Shown in pieces: positions 8,340-16,790 of a DNA stretch of 64,000 nt. The position numbers and the translations under genes are program-made. Position 1 is the first letter of the stretch; each line of letters starts with the position of its first letter. The notes under the pieces were generated by a model. That model was not told the origin of the DNA. It ran no database searches and saw nothing but the letters and a program-made list of their open reading frames with translations. Source of the stretch: Mesorhizobium tamadayense (lineage in GTDB: Bacteria; Pseudomonadota; Alphaproteobacteria; Rhizobiales; Rhizobiaceae); the NCBI RefSeq assembly GCF_003863365.1, contig NZ_RQXT01000026.1:26855-90854 (forward strand). Direction: 5' to 3'.

Positions 8340-9053
8340 TCAGCTCGAAATGTAGGACCGATCGAATCCGGCTGTTTTGATTAGTCCCGCATGGTCATGC
8401 AACTCGACAACGCCATAGCGGAATGAGGCCAGGGCGGTCTCTCGCAGCGTTTTCAGGACGCGACTCACATGCACAGCCGAAAGCCCCAATGCGTCGGCGA
8501 GATCGGCCTGGGTCAGTGGGCATTCAAAGCGATCCGGATAAGTCGTTGCCGATCGATGTGAGCGGCAGGCCAGTTCGAGAAGAAAATGGGCCGTGCGCTC
8601 AACGGCTCCCCTTCTACCAATGCCTGCCAGATGCTCCGCAACCCTCGAATATCGACCCGCCTCAGCCCGCAGGATCGCTTCGCATATGGACGGCGGGTAG
8701 CGCGAAAAAGATGTATGGACAGGACCAGCCAACTCAATTGCGGTAACGTCCGATAGCGCCGTTATCGTCTCGCCCGCTTTTCCGGCGAACTCGATCACTG
8801 CAATTTCGCGAGGAAGCGCAAAATCGACGATGAGACGCGAGCCATTCGGCAATGTCTTGGCGAATGCCGCCCAGCCGGCGGTCATGATCAGGATAGAGGA
8901 TTTGGCGTGATATTCGCCTGCAATGGTCGTGTTGGCCGGATAGGTGCGGCGCACGGCTCCCGGCAGTACAGAAATCGCCCTTTCCCAACTTGCGTCGGCA
9001 AGCGTAAGTCCGCTCGCCAATCCAAGAGCCTGCTTTGATAAGCTCATTTCCAC
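8340..9053 (-). CDS. Crp/Fnr family transcriptional regulator
   Basis: A 237-aa Crp/Fnr-type regulator: cNMP-like beta-roll sensor region at residues about 25-145, long dimerisation helix, then a winged helix with the recognition region TQADLADALGLSAVHVSRVLKTLR. No cysteine cluster for an Fnr-type iron-sulfur centre is present in the N-terminus, so it is not a classical FNR. A second ATG two codons in gives a nearly identical product. It is transcribed towards the DHPS cluster, but a 222-bp gap separates it from the SDR gene. Its own upstream region contains a threefold 20-bp tandem repeat. Its targets and signal are unknown. Confidence 0.88.
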   Translation of the reverse strand: MEMSLSKQALGLASGLTLADASWERAISVLPGAVRRTYPANTTIAGEYHAKSSILIMTAGWAAFAKTLPNGSRLIVDFALPREIAVIEFAGKAGETITALSDVTAIELAGPVHTSFSRYPPSICEAILRAEAGRYSRVAEHLAGIGRRGAVERTAHFLLELACRSHRSATTYPDRFECPLTQADLADALGLSAVHVSRVLKTLRETALASFRYGVVELHDHAGLIKTAGFDRSYISS

Positions 9054-9153
9054 TGAATAACCCCAGCCCGCGATCCACCCCCCCGGGTCAACTGATGCTG
9101 CAAACTATCGACTAGGCAAAAAGTTCCATCTATCTCTTCATCCGAATTGCATT

Positions 9154-9213
9154 GCAGCCTACCACATTTGGGTGCAGCCTGCCACCTTTGGGTACAACCC
9201 TACACCCTTGGTG
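9154..9213. repeat. Three 20-bp tandem repeats
   Basis: Units GCAGCCTACCACATTTGGGT (9154-9173), GCAGCCTGCCACCTTTGGGT (9174-9193) and ACAACCCTACACCCTTGGTG (9194-9213) lie head to tail. Units 1 and 2 differ at two positions; unit 3 has diverged. They lie about 100 bp upstream of the Crp/Fnr gene start in a 388-bp non-coding stretch (9054-9538 counted to the next gene end). The rest of that stretch shows no supportable gene. The spacing is close to two helical turns, as expected for regulator-binding iterons. Confidence 0.8.
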
Positions 9214-9538
9214 GATTGGAAGCTCTGCAGACGGCAGAACTCGCCTTGCGAGCCACGACGGATCCGGAACAATATTGTAATACGGCGCCGACGTTAGGCA
9301 ACAACGTCGCGACACACTTGCATACCATCTATGTGCAAAAGCCGACTGTATCGGTCTTGCGAGCGCGGCACCTTCGCGCCGGCCGGCGGTGACGGCCGGG
9401 AGACCGCAAATCTTTGGCGGGAGTCCGGCCGTATCTTGTCGGAGCAACGACGTTGCGCACGCGATACTGCGGACACTGTAAAAAGTCGAACCGAGCTGCT
9501 GATCTTCCCGGTCAGTGAAGCACGCCCTTACAGCTCAC

Positions 9539-10150
9539 TTATCGAGTGGGCTTGTATCTGCCGGCAGCAATCCGAAGATCCTCGTCTTCGAACTTGTCGT
9601 TAGAGCTTCGACCCGACGATAAATCAAAATTGCGTCCTGCCGATTGCCTTGGCGCCGGAGGCGCAGATCCCGGACCGGGTGCTTGCAGCTCTTGCCAAGG
9701 CGGTCCGGGGATATATCGCGTCTCTCCTCCTGGATTGTCCGTCGCACCGACCGAAACGGTTTGCTCCATTGCTCCGGCTGCCGGCTTCCGGCGCGAACGC
9801 TTGGCGCTGTAAGTCTGCCGCCTTTCCTCGGCGACTTCCAGGCCGTCTATTACCGACGTGACCGATGCGAGGCGATCCTCGATCTGCTTCAAACGCTTCC
9901 AAGTCGAAAGCAGGGCAAATGAAACCAGCACACAATAGGCGAGAATGGCGGTGACCGCTCCCACCGAATTCTCGATGCCGAACAATATCAACGTGACGGC
10001 CCCGATAAGGACGGCAAGGGCCCCGTAGCCCAGCGGCCGGCCCCTAAGAAGAAGCATAAGCGGCAAGGTTGCGGCCAGCATAAGAATGACTCCAGGACTG
10101 TCGAGCACCCAACCTGTAAACCGCGGAACGATTTCGCTGTAAGTGTCCAT
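9539..10150 (-). CDS. Hypothetical membrane protein
   Basis: A 203-aa protein of unknown function. The start at 10150 (MDTYSEIVP) is chosen because GAGGTG lies five bases upstream; longer in-frame starts exist at 10192 and 10327. Three closely spaced hydrophobic segments occupy residues about 18-80 (PGVILMLAATLPLMLLLRG; YGALAVLIGAVTLILFGI; VGAVTAILAYCVLVSFALL). A basic, coiled-coil-like helix follows (TWKRLKQIEDRLASVTSVIDG), then a proline- and charge-rich, probably disordered tail of about 90 residues. It is encoded divergently from the polysaccharide operon beginning at 10561 and may belong to it functionally. No family was recognised. Confidence 0.7.
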   Translation of the reverse strand: MDTYSEIVPRFTGWVLDSPGVILMLAATLPLMLLLRGRPLGYGALAVLIGAVTLILFGIENSVGAVTAILAYCVLVSFALLSTWKRLKQIEDRLASVTSVIDGLEVAEERRQTYSAKRSRRKPAAGAMEQTVSVGATDNPGGETRYIPGPPWQELQAPGPGSAPPAPRQSAGRNFDLSSGRSSNDKFEDEDLRIAAGRYKPTR

Positions 10151-10560
10151 GTCCACCTCAGAATCGCCCGAGGCCAGCCGTTCTCTCATCATCAGGCGCA
10201 CCCCCTGACGATGGTAGCGTGGTAGTAGACCTCCCTGAGCGCGGGAGGAATGTGCCCGGCGATGTTCTAAAACTCTGAAAGGCACGTCGGGTAGACCAGA
10301 TCGACCTTTAGCCGAATTACTACTCAATAATGGTAATGGCGGCGGTGTCCGCGAAGCTGATATGTTTCTGGCTTACCGGTGAGGCGATCGGTCAGTGGGC
10401 GCAGAAGAGCGATTTGGGCATGCCGGCGGGGCACTAACCCTTACGTTTCATGCGTTTGAGCGCGCTTAACAGCTAACTGCCCGAACCAATTTTGAAATGA
10501 AAGCCATTCAGCCAACGCTGAAGGGGTGGGAGTTGTGTTGCCGATCGTAAGGATTCTGAA
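10151..10560. other. Divergent intergenic region before the polysaccharide operon
   Basis: About 410 bp between a minus-strand membrane-protein gene and the plus-strand Wzz/BY-kinase gene. It should carry both promoters. A ribosome-binding site TAAGGAT lies just before the ATG at 10561. No gene, repeat or strong palindrome is supported. A 36-codon open frame from an ATG at 10329 has no recognisable features. Confidence 0.5.
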
Positions 10561-12651
10561 ATGGCAAGTCCAACTGACAATCCGATGATGATCCGGGAAT
10601 TCCTGCCGCTCGACATCAGGGAGGTCTTCGATTTCTTTCTCCGCCGATGGAAGCTGGTGTGCGGAATTGCCGTCATCACTTTCGTACTGTTTACGGCTGC
10701 TGCCTATTTTCTTCCACCAACGTACACCGGTGTTTCGCAAATACTGCTTGACGCTCCGATCGACTATATGACTCCACAGGACTATTCCAATTCTGATTTT
10801 GCCGACAATCCAACATTCATTGAAAGTCAGATTGCTGTCTTGAGATCTGCGTCACTCCTTCAGCAGGTCGTCGATAGCCAAAAGCTAACGGAAGACCCCA
10901 ATATCGGACCGGGGGCGTTGATCTGGCTCCAGAGCGCGCTGGGAGTTTCGCGCGTCGGGCTTGGGAACGTCATTGAGCTTGATGTAGGCGCGTACGACCC
11001 GCAAAAAGCGGCATCGCTCTCGAATGCAATTGCCCAGGCCTATGTGGCCGATCGAATAAAGTCCCGTTACGAAGGCGTCCAAAAAGCCTCCACATGGCTC
11101 AGTGATCGGGCCGCGTATCTTCGAGGGGAGCTCAGCCGTTCTGAACAAGCTGTCCAGAAGTTTCGGATCGATCACAATTTATTGGCGACGCAAGCGGGCA
11201 GCTTGACTGACCAGCAGTTGTCCGAATTGAACGTCGCCCTAATCAATGCGCGCGCCGAATTATCCGAGAAACGTTCGCAATATCAACAAGTTGATAAGGT
11301 GCGGGCTGCTGGAGGTGACATCCAGTCGATCCCGGACGTGTTGCAGTCCGTGGTGATCAACGCGCTTCGGGCTCAGCTTTCTGGAGTGACCCGGCGGGAA
11401 GCCGACCTTAAACTGAAATATGGCGAACGACATCCCGATGTCTTATCGGCTCAGGCCGAGCGCCGCGACATCGAGGGACAGATCGCAGCCGAAGTCCAGC
11501 GCCTTGTCGGCAATCTGAAGAATGAGGTCGATGCCGCCGAAGCCCGGGAGGCTTCTCTGGCTCGCGCCTTGGACTCGGTGTCCAACCGATCTGAAATCGA
11601 AGGTCAGGTTGGCGTCCAGCTGCGCGATCTGGAGAGGATTGCCGCCGCGAACAAGGAACTCTTTGAGACGTTCTTGTCACGCGCCAAGCTCACCGAGGAG
11701 AAATCCACGCTCCTCAACAGCGGCGTGCGTATAATCACCGATGCCAGTGTTCCGGGTTCACCAAGCTTCCCGAACAGGCCTCTTTTTGCGGCTCTGGGTC
11801 TGGTCTTCGGCATCTTCTTCGGCGGCGCCGGCGCCGTTCTGCGAGAACTTTTCGCATCCGGCTTCATGGCAAAGAAGCAGATCGAGGACGAGCTGGCCGT
11901 TCCGGTTCTTGCGTCCATGCCAAGGATGTCGGGCTGGTCTAAGGACGTCCGGTCCCAGCCTGTGGCCTATCTCGAGCGCAGACCACTATCCAGATACAGC
12001 GAAGCGGTGCGGCGGCTCCGCCTCGGCATCCAGGCAGCGCCGGAACTGGACCATTCGCCGCGCCTCATGCTGGTGACGTCGGCGATGCCCGGCGAGGGAA
12101 AAACCACTCTGGCATTGAGCCTGGCCTGCTCCGCCGTGGCCGACGGCGAACGGGTTCTGGTGATCGATGCGGACTTGCGCCTCTCGGCCACCACGGCCTT
12201 CTTCGGCATGGCTGACAAGGTCGGATTGGTCGATCTGCTGACGTTGCCGGTGAAGGCCACAAACGCAATTCATCTGGACGAACGGTCAGGGATTTCCCTG
12301 ATGCCGGCCGGAGCGAGGACCCGCAACCCGCCTGCCCTTCTTGCTTCGGCGCGAATGCGATCGCTCCTCGATGAAGTCCGGGGAAAATTCGACACCGTGA
12401 TCATTGACGCGCCGCCTGTCGGACCCGCGGCCGATGCCTCGATCCTGGCGAGGCATGTCGACAAGGTCGTCTTCGTCGTGAAGTGGCGGGAAACCTCGCG
12501 CGAGGCCGTCGCCGAAGGAATTCGACATCTTGGCGATCGGTCCAAGCTTGCCGGCATTGCCCTGACGATGGTGGATGAACCAAAGCTGCCTAGATATGGT
12601 CGTTACACATCGCTCGAAAGCAGTGTCTCGGATAGTTACTATCTCAACTAG
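10561..12651 (+). CDS. Polysaccharide co-polymerase with tyrosine autokinase domain (Wzz/BY-kinase)
   Basis: Inner-membrane chain-length regulator fused to a bacterial tyrosine kinase, 696 aa, of the ExoP/Wzc type. The N-terminal Wzz domain begins with a membrane segment at residues about 34-57 and has a long periplasmic coiled-coil region. The second membrane segment is FAALGLVFGIFFGGAGAV. The cytoplasmic kinase has Walker A PGEGKTT near residue 510, Walker A' DADLRL and Walker B DTVIIDAPP. The C-terminus is tyrosine-rich (RYGRYTSLE, DSYYLN), the expected autophosphorylation cluster. These proteins control polymer length and assembly together with a Wza/ExoF-type exporter, encoded here at 16791. 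It is the first gene of the plus-strand polysaccharide operon. Confidence 0.93.
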   Translation: MASPTDNPMMIREFLPLDIREVFDFFLRRWKLVCGIAVITFVLFTAAAYFLPPTYTGVSQILLDAPIDYMTPQDYSNSDFADNPTFIESQIAVLRSASLLQQVVDSQKLTEDPNIGPGALIWLQSALGVSRVGLGNVIELDVGAYDPQKAASLSNAIAQAYVADRIKSRYEGVQKASTWLSDRAAYLRGELSRSEQAVQKFRIDHNLLATQAGSLTDQQLSELNVALINARAELSEKRSQYQQVDKVRAAGGDIQSIPDVLQSVVINALRAQLSGVTRREADLKLKYGERHPDVLSAQAERRDIEGQIAAEVQRLVGNLKNEVDAAEAREASLARALDSVSNRSEIEGQVGVQLRDLERIAAANKELFETFLSRAKLTEEKSTLLNSGVRIITDASVPGSPSFPNRPLFAALGLVFGIFFGGAGAVLRELFASGFMAKKQIEDELAVPVLASMPRMSGWSKDVRSQPVAYLERRPLSRYSEAVRRLRLGIQAAPELDHSPRLMLVTSAMPGEGKTTLALSLACSAVADGERVLVIDADLRLSATTAFFGMADKVGLVDLLTLPVKATNAIHLDERSGISLMPAGARTRNPPALLASARMRSLLDEVRGKFDTVIIDAPPVGPAADASILARHVDKVVFVVKWRETSREAVAEGIRHLGDRSKLAGIALTMVDEPKLPRYGRYTSLESSVSDSYYLN

Positions 12652-12671
12652 AGAAGAGACAGTATTGCGCC

Positions 12672-13235
12672 ATGCTTCACCCTGACTTATGCAACAATCG
12701 TTTTCCAGAGCCGGCTGGAAAAAGTCACGGCGGCGAGGCTGCGCGTTGGTGCGTGGTCCAGACGCACCAGCATTCCGAGTGCCTGGCCGAGCGCCACCTG
12801 CTGTCGCAGAACTTCCGGACCTATCTGCCCAAGCGCAGGCGAACCGTCCGGCACGCCCGCAGTGTCAAGATCGTGTCCAGTGCGTATTTCGACTGCTATC
12901 TGTTCGTCTTACTGGCTGTCCATCAGCAGAGCTGGTACCCGATCAACTCAACCGTTGGCGTCCGAAAGCTCGTCATGAGCAAGGGAATGCCGATACTGGC
13001 ACCACATGGTGTGGTTGAGTCCTTGATGTCAGTAACCGACGACGACGGAATTTTGCACCCGGACATTCTATTGAGGCCGGGTCAGAGAATCAGGATCATA
13101 GACGGGCCGTTTTCCGACCAGCTTGGGATTCTTGATCATGTCGGAAGCGCTGGAGCGGTCAGAATTCTTCTCGACATTATGAACCGATCGATTCCTATCA
13201 CTATTGATAGGGACAAATTGTCCATAGTTTCTTGA
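12672..13235 (+). CDS. NusG-like (RfaH/UpxY-type) transcription antitermination protein
   Basis: A specialised NusG paralog of 187 aa. The NGN domain starts at ARWCVVQTHQHSECLAERHL and carries the family's YLPKRRR and FDCYLFV segments. A KOW-type C-terminal domain follows (ILLRPGQRIRIIDGPFSDQLGIL). Paralogs of this kind load on RNA polymerase at particular operons and suppress premature termination in long polysaccharide gene clusters. It lies 20 bp after the BY-kinase gene, so it is probably transcribed from the operon it controls. A small hairpin (13243-13262) follows its stop codon. No ops/JUMPstart-type element was recognised. Confidence 0.88.
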   Translation: MLHPDLCNNRFPEPAGKSHGGEAARWCVVQTHQHSECLAERHLLSQNFRTYLPKRRRTVRHARSVKIVSSAYFDCYLFVLLAVHQQSWYPINSTVGVRKLVMSKGMPILAPHGVVESLMSVTDDDGILHPDILLRPGQRIRIIDGPFSDQLGILDHVGSAGAVRILLDIMNRSIPITIDRDKLSIVS

Positions 13236-13242
13236 AACCAGT

Positions 13243-13262
13243 TGGTGAGTTTTCACTCACCA
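13243..13262 (+). terminator. Possible intraoperonic hairpin after the NusG-like gene
   Basis: TGGTGAG (13243-13249) and CTCACCA (13256-13262) form a perfect 7-bp stem around a 6-base loop, followed by TCCTTTGTTTC. The stem is short and the T tract is interrupted, so termination would be weak. It is placed eight bases after the stop of an antitermination gene. Confidence 0.4.
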
Positions 13263-13582
13263 TCCTTTGTTTCGGAAGACGCCGAAACCGCTCGGCAGAG
13301 AGTGATGGGTTGGCACCCAATTCACCCTCGGTGCGGCAGCCTGCGACGGCGATATCAGAACCTGCGGGCCGGCACTGAGAAGACCGGTCGTGCGACATCC
13401 AAGAGACACCGGCCCACCAACGGGTTTGGACTTACCTCACGCCAATTCCACGACGTTTTCGGCGACGACGAGCCAATGACGCTCGCCCGCGTTCAATCAC
13501 GGAAAATCCCTTGCAACCTCCACGCAAGTCCAAATCGGCAGCCTTCCGTTCGGCCGGGCCCGGAGACCTTCAGGATCGTCTC

Positions 13583-13696
13583 CAGCCGCAACAGTATCGC
13601 CGCTGGGCTCCAGAGGCCAAGGCAGCGATGCTGGCGGAAGCTTTGGCGCCGGGAGCGAATGGATCAGCGTCAGCCAGGGCGCTCGGCGTGGACGCG
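13583..13696 (+). pseudogene. Transposase-OrfA-like helix-turn-helix fragment
   Basis: In the frame of the gene that follows, this stretch encodes YRRWAPEAKAAMLAEALAPG and then a SASARALGV segment. This pattern resembles the N-terminal helix-turn-helix of IS66/IS3-type OrfA proteins (RRWS.E.KA.I.AEAL.PGASVS.VARRHGV). There is no remaining OrfA, OrfB or terminal inverted repeat, so it is at most a remnant that has fused in frame with the downstream coding sequence. Similarity was judged by eye. Confidence 0.45.
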
Positions 13697-15241
13697 TCAG
13701 ACAGCCAGGCAGAAACTGGTGGAAGCGCTTTCCGGCCAATCGAAGCGGCGCCGGCACTGCCGATCGCCAGCGAACTGTTTCGAGCATTCAATGAGGCCGG
13801 CCTCAAATACGGAATAATTCAGGATCTCGCGTCGCTGCATGACGGATTTGCCGGCCGTGATGATCTGGATGTCCTTTTGGACAAGCGTGACTACCCGGTG
13901 TTCTGCTCGATCGTGTGTCAATTGCACGGCCGTCGCAGCGTGAGCCTCTCCTGCTACGACAATGTCTGCGCCGGCAGAGAAGACTGGTTCCTGCCTGACT
14001 TCTCGCGTGGCCGATATCTCCATCTCGACATGCATATCGGTGCCCGGGTCGGCTGGGAGTTTCGTAAGCGCTACCCGGCATTCGATTATGCGGCGATCGC
14101 GCGATGGGAGTCGATTTCTGTCGACGGCGTATCGGTTCCGGTGGTCTCTCCCGAGGACGAGCTTCGAATAGCGATTGCCCGTTTCGCGTTCCGGGCCTGG
14201 GCGCTGCCGTGGAGGCAATGGATCGCCGTCGATAAAGGTTGGCAGCAGCATTTTGCCCGCCTGCCATTCCCGTCCGACGAGCAAGGTTTGCAAGTCGTGG
14301 ACTACACGTTTGGCGGCGCAAGAACGGCGCGCTGCAGGTTCCTGCAAAGCGCTGACGGTTTGGTCGCCCACCGCGGAGATCTAGCCAGGCTGCGGCGTTC
14401 GATCCGTGAAATGTGTGGCTACGCGGGACGCTACGCAATCGCCGATGCCGCGGTCCATCTGGCACGCAAGACCTCCTATCTCGCCGTGAGGTTCCTTCAG
14501 CGCCTGATGCCGGGGCGCCTTCCACCAAAGAGACGGCCGGCGGCGGGCGGACTGGTGGTGGCGCTAATAGGTCCCGACGGCATGGGCAAGAGCACTCAGG
14601 CTGACCGGCTGACGCAGATATTCGGGTGGAAATTCGGGTGTGCCCAAGCCTATGTCGGAACTGGCGATGGCAATGGATGGTGGATTCGCAAGGCGCTGCA
14701 GACTGTGGTCTTTCCCCATAGACGCCGCCTGAAGTCCCTGGCCCAGAACGATGGAAAAGATTCCTCCGGCCGAGCTTGGTCGAAGGGAGGAGTTGTCGCT
14801 GCCGCGTTGGCGCTATGGGCGGTCTTGATCGCGTTTGAGCGATACGCTGTCGTGAAACGTGCGCATCGATGGGCGACGCGCGGCCTGATCGTCGTTTGTG
14901 ACAGGTGGCCGCAGGCGCTCTGCAGGGGATATCTGGACGGGCCGACCATTCCCCCTCACCTGTTCTCCGTCCCGGGCTTGTCAGCTCTCGCCCGGCTTGA
15001 GCAGAGACTTTATGAAAAGATGGCGGGATGCCGGCCAGATCTCACTTTGCACCTCGTTTCAGATTTTGCGGTCTCCGAGCAGCGAAAGCCCGGGGAAATC
15101 AGGAAAGAAGCGTTCGATGCGCGGCTGTCGCTGATGGCGGAACTGCGAGCCAAGGACAAGGACATCCGAACCGTTGACGCAAGCGCCGGCATAGAGGCGG
15201 TCGGCCGCGAGTTGTTCAGGCATATCTGGCTGTCTCTCTGA
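13628..15241 (+). CDS. Nucleotidyltransferase-like / thymidylate-kinase-like P-loop fusion protein
   Basis: A protein of about 537 aa with two recognisable parts. The N-terminal part has GRDDLDVLL near residues 75-84, the acidic pattern of nucleotidyltransferase-fold proteins. The C-terminal part has Walker A IGPDGMGKST near residue 315, a DRWPQ segment where thymidylate kinases carry DR(Y/W), and an arginine-containing lid region. The start is uncertain: ATG 13628 and TTG 13511 are in frame, and the first 50 or so residues look transposase-derived. Similar NTase plus P-loop proteins are found in surface-polysaccharide clusters, but their reaction is not established as far as I know. A second, unfused set (nucleotidyltransferase at 26982, P-loop kinase at 30284) lies in the facing operon. 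Confidence 0.75.
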   Translation: MLAEALAPGANGSASARALGVDASDSQAETGGSAFRPIEAAPALPIASELFRAFNEAGLKYGIIQDLASLHDGFAGRDDLDVLLDKRDYPVFCSIVCQLHGRRSVSLSCYDNVCAGREDWFLPDFSRGRYLHLDMHIGARVGWEFRKRYPAFDYAAIARWESISVDGVSVPVVSPEDELRIAIARFAFRAWALPWRQWIAVDKGWQQHFARLPFPSDEQGLQVVDYTFGGARTARCRFLQSADGLVAHRGDLARLRRSIREMCGYAGRYAIADAAVHLARKTSYLAVRFLQRLMPGRLPPKRRPAAGGLVVALIGPDGMGKSTQADRLTQIFGWKFGCAQAYVGTGDGNGWWIRKALQTVVFPHRRRLKSLAQNDGKDSSGRAWSKGGVVAAALALWAVLIAFERYAVVKRAHRWATRGLIVVCDRWPQALCRGYLDGPTIPPHLFSVPGLSALARLEQRLYEKMAGCRPDLTLHLVSDFAVSEQRKPGEIRKEAFDARLSLMAELRAKDKDIRTVDASAGIEAVGRELFRHIWLSL

Positions 15242-15432
15242 GAGGCAAAACAGGCGGTCCATCCGCCCCGCATCATCCCCGTACGTGCAGCTTTTTCCGC
15301 GATCGCGCCGGACGACAGGCGACCCCGGCCCGCGCCCGAAAGCCGCGGAAGGAGCCTCGGGCGCTCCCGCTCGATGCGCTCGATCTCTCGAATGCGCCGC
15401 CCCGGATTTCATGTCCCTGAGGTACAAGCAAG

Positions 15433-16653
15433 ATGAAAATCCTTCATGTGCTCACCAGACTGCTTCGTGCCGGCTCCGAAGAGAACACGTTGGCTTGCTG
15501 TCTCGCTCAGGCGCGGCACGGCCATGAAGTGCTGTTGGTTCACGGCGCGGAATACGACCCAAGGCTACGGGCGTCCCTTACCGGAGCCCTTCGAGTGGTG
15601 ACCCTGGAAAAACTCATCAACCCGATTTCGCTATCCCGCGACATTTCTGCGTTCGGTCAACTCACCCGCCTTATGCGCGATTGGCAGCCCGACATTGTGC
15701 ACACGCATCAAAGCAAAGCCGGCATCGTCGGCCGCCTCGCCGCCAGGGAAGCCAATATCCCTGGCATCATACATGGCGTGCACATCTTGCCTTTCGTGCA
15801 TGTGGGCAACGGGCAGAGGCTGATATTCCTGGCCGCCGAACGCCTGGCCGCGAAGTTCACGCGCGCTTTCATCGATGTCAGCCAGGCTATGCGCGACATC
15901 TGCATCGCCAATCATTTGGGCGGCCCCGATCAGCACCATGTTGTCCACTCCGGCTTCGATCTGGCACGTTTCGCGAACGCGCGCTGGCCGCAAGAGCCGC
16001 ATCTGCTCCTGGGGACGGCAGCCGGGGAGCCAAAGCCGCCGGTGGTCCTTATGCTGGCCGCGCTGGAACCAAGAAAACGCCACGTCGAGTTCATTGAAGC
16101 ATTCGGGCAAGTCGTTGACCGAATTCCGAACGTGCGGCTGCTGCTCGCCGGTGACGGACCGGCGCGATCCGATGTTGCGTCGGCGATCGAACGATCCCGG
16201 TTCGCAAACAACGTTCGTATGATCGGCTACCATAGCGAGCCCGAACGACTGATCAGCCTGGCGGACGTGTGCGTGCTGACGTCGATGCGAGAGGGATTGC
16301 CTCGCGTCATGATGCAGTATCTGGCGGGTGGTCGAGCCAGCGTAGTCTCGCACTTGCCGGGCGTGGAAGAGGTCGTCCAGCATGGCGTGAACGGAATTGT
16401 GACGCCAGCCGAGGATGTGGGCGCCGCAGCGGCGGCCGTCACCGATCTGCTTGAGAACCAGCACTATCGCGCTCGACTGGCTGATGGCGCGAAACGCACC
16501 GACCTGTCGTCCTGGGGGCTGGAGTCCATGTGCGAAAGCGTCGAGCAGATTTATCAATCCGTCCTAGACCCGGCCCTTCCAGCCGCAAGGCCAAACGAGG
16601 CACGAATTCGCGGTCGACTCGCTGGGCAAACCTTCGGGCTGCACGGATTTTGA
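15433..16653 (+). CDS. Glycosyltransferase, GT4/GT1-type
   Basis: GT-B fold glycosyltransferase of 406 aa with an N-terminal Rossmann domain (MKILHVLTRLLRAGSEEN, and HTHQSKAG in the acceptor region). The family C-terminal donor-site pattern is SMREGLPRVMMQYLAGG, where GT4 enzymes carry the E-x7-E motif. It is cytoplasmic or membrane-associated and adds a sugar to the lipid-linked repeat unit. The ATG is preceded by GAGGTACAAGCAAG. It is the only dedicated glycosyltransferase in the locus apart from the initiating transferase at 33249, so other transferases for the repeat unit must be encoded elsewhere or the repeat is very simple. Confidence 0.9.
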   Translation: MKILHVLTRLLRAGSEENTLACCLAQARHGHEVLLVHGAEYDPRLRASLTGALRVVTLEKLINPISLSRDISAFGQLTRLMRDWQPDIVHTHQSKAGIVGRLAAREANIPGIIHGVHILPFVHVGNGQRLIFLAAERLAAKFTRAFIDVSQAMRDICIANHLGGPDQHHVVHSGFDLARFANARWPQEPHLLLGTAAGEPKPPVVLMLAALEPRKRHVEFIEAFGQVVDRIPNVRLLLAGDGPARSDVASAIERSRFANNVRMIGYHSEPERLISLADVCVLTSMREGLPRVMMQYLAGGRASVVSHLPGVEEVVQHGVNGIVTPAEDVGAAAAAVTDLLENQHYRARLADGAKRTDLSSWGLESMCESVEQIYQSVLDPALPAARPNEARIRGRLAGQTFGLHGF

Positions 16654-16790
16654 CCAGCCTTTTGCTGCTCCGATGGAGCTCGGAATTCAAGGCTTACTTC
16701 TCGAACCGTACGAAGAACCTCCTGTCACGCCCGGCCGACGAATGTCGATTGGTCCCGATGGCAGCAGGCTGGACAACCGGAGTACCGACG

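Noticed and set aside
9154..9213. CRISPR array
   Set aside because: The repeats are contiguous, with no spacers, and there are no cas genes.
10151..10560. ops/JUMPstart element for the NusG-like protein
   Set aside because: No GGCGGTAGC-type sequence was found in the leader of the polysaccharide operon.
13242..13817. Plus-strand open frame of about 190 codons after the NusG-like gene
   Set aside because: Overlaps the nucleotidyltransferase/P-loop gene in another frame, has skewed composition and no recognisable motif.
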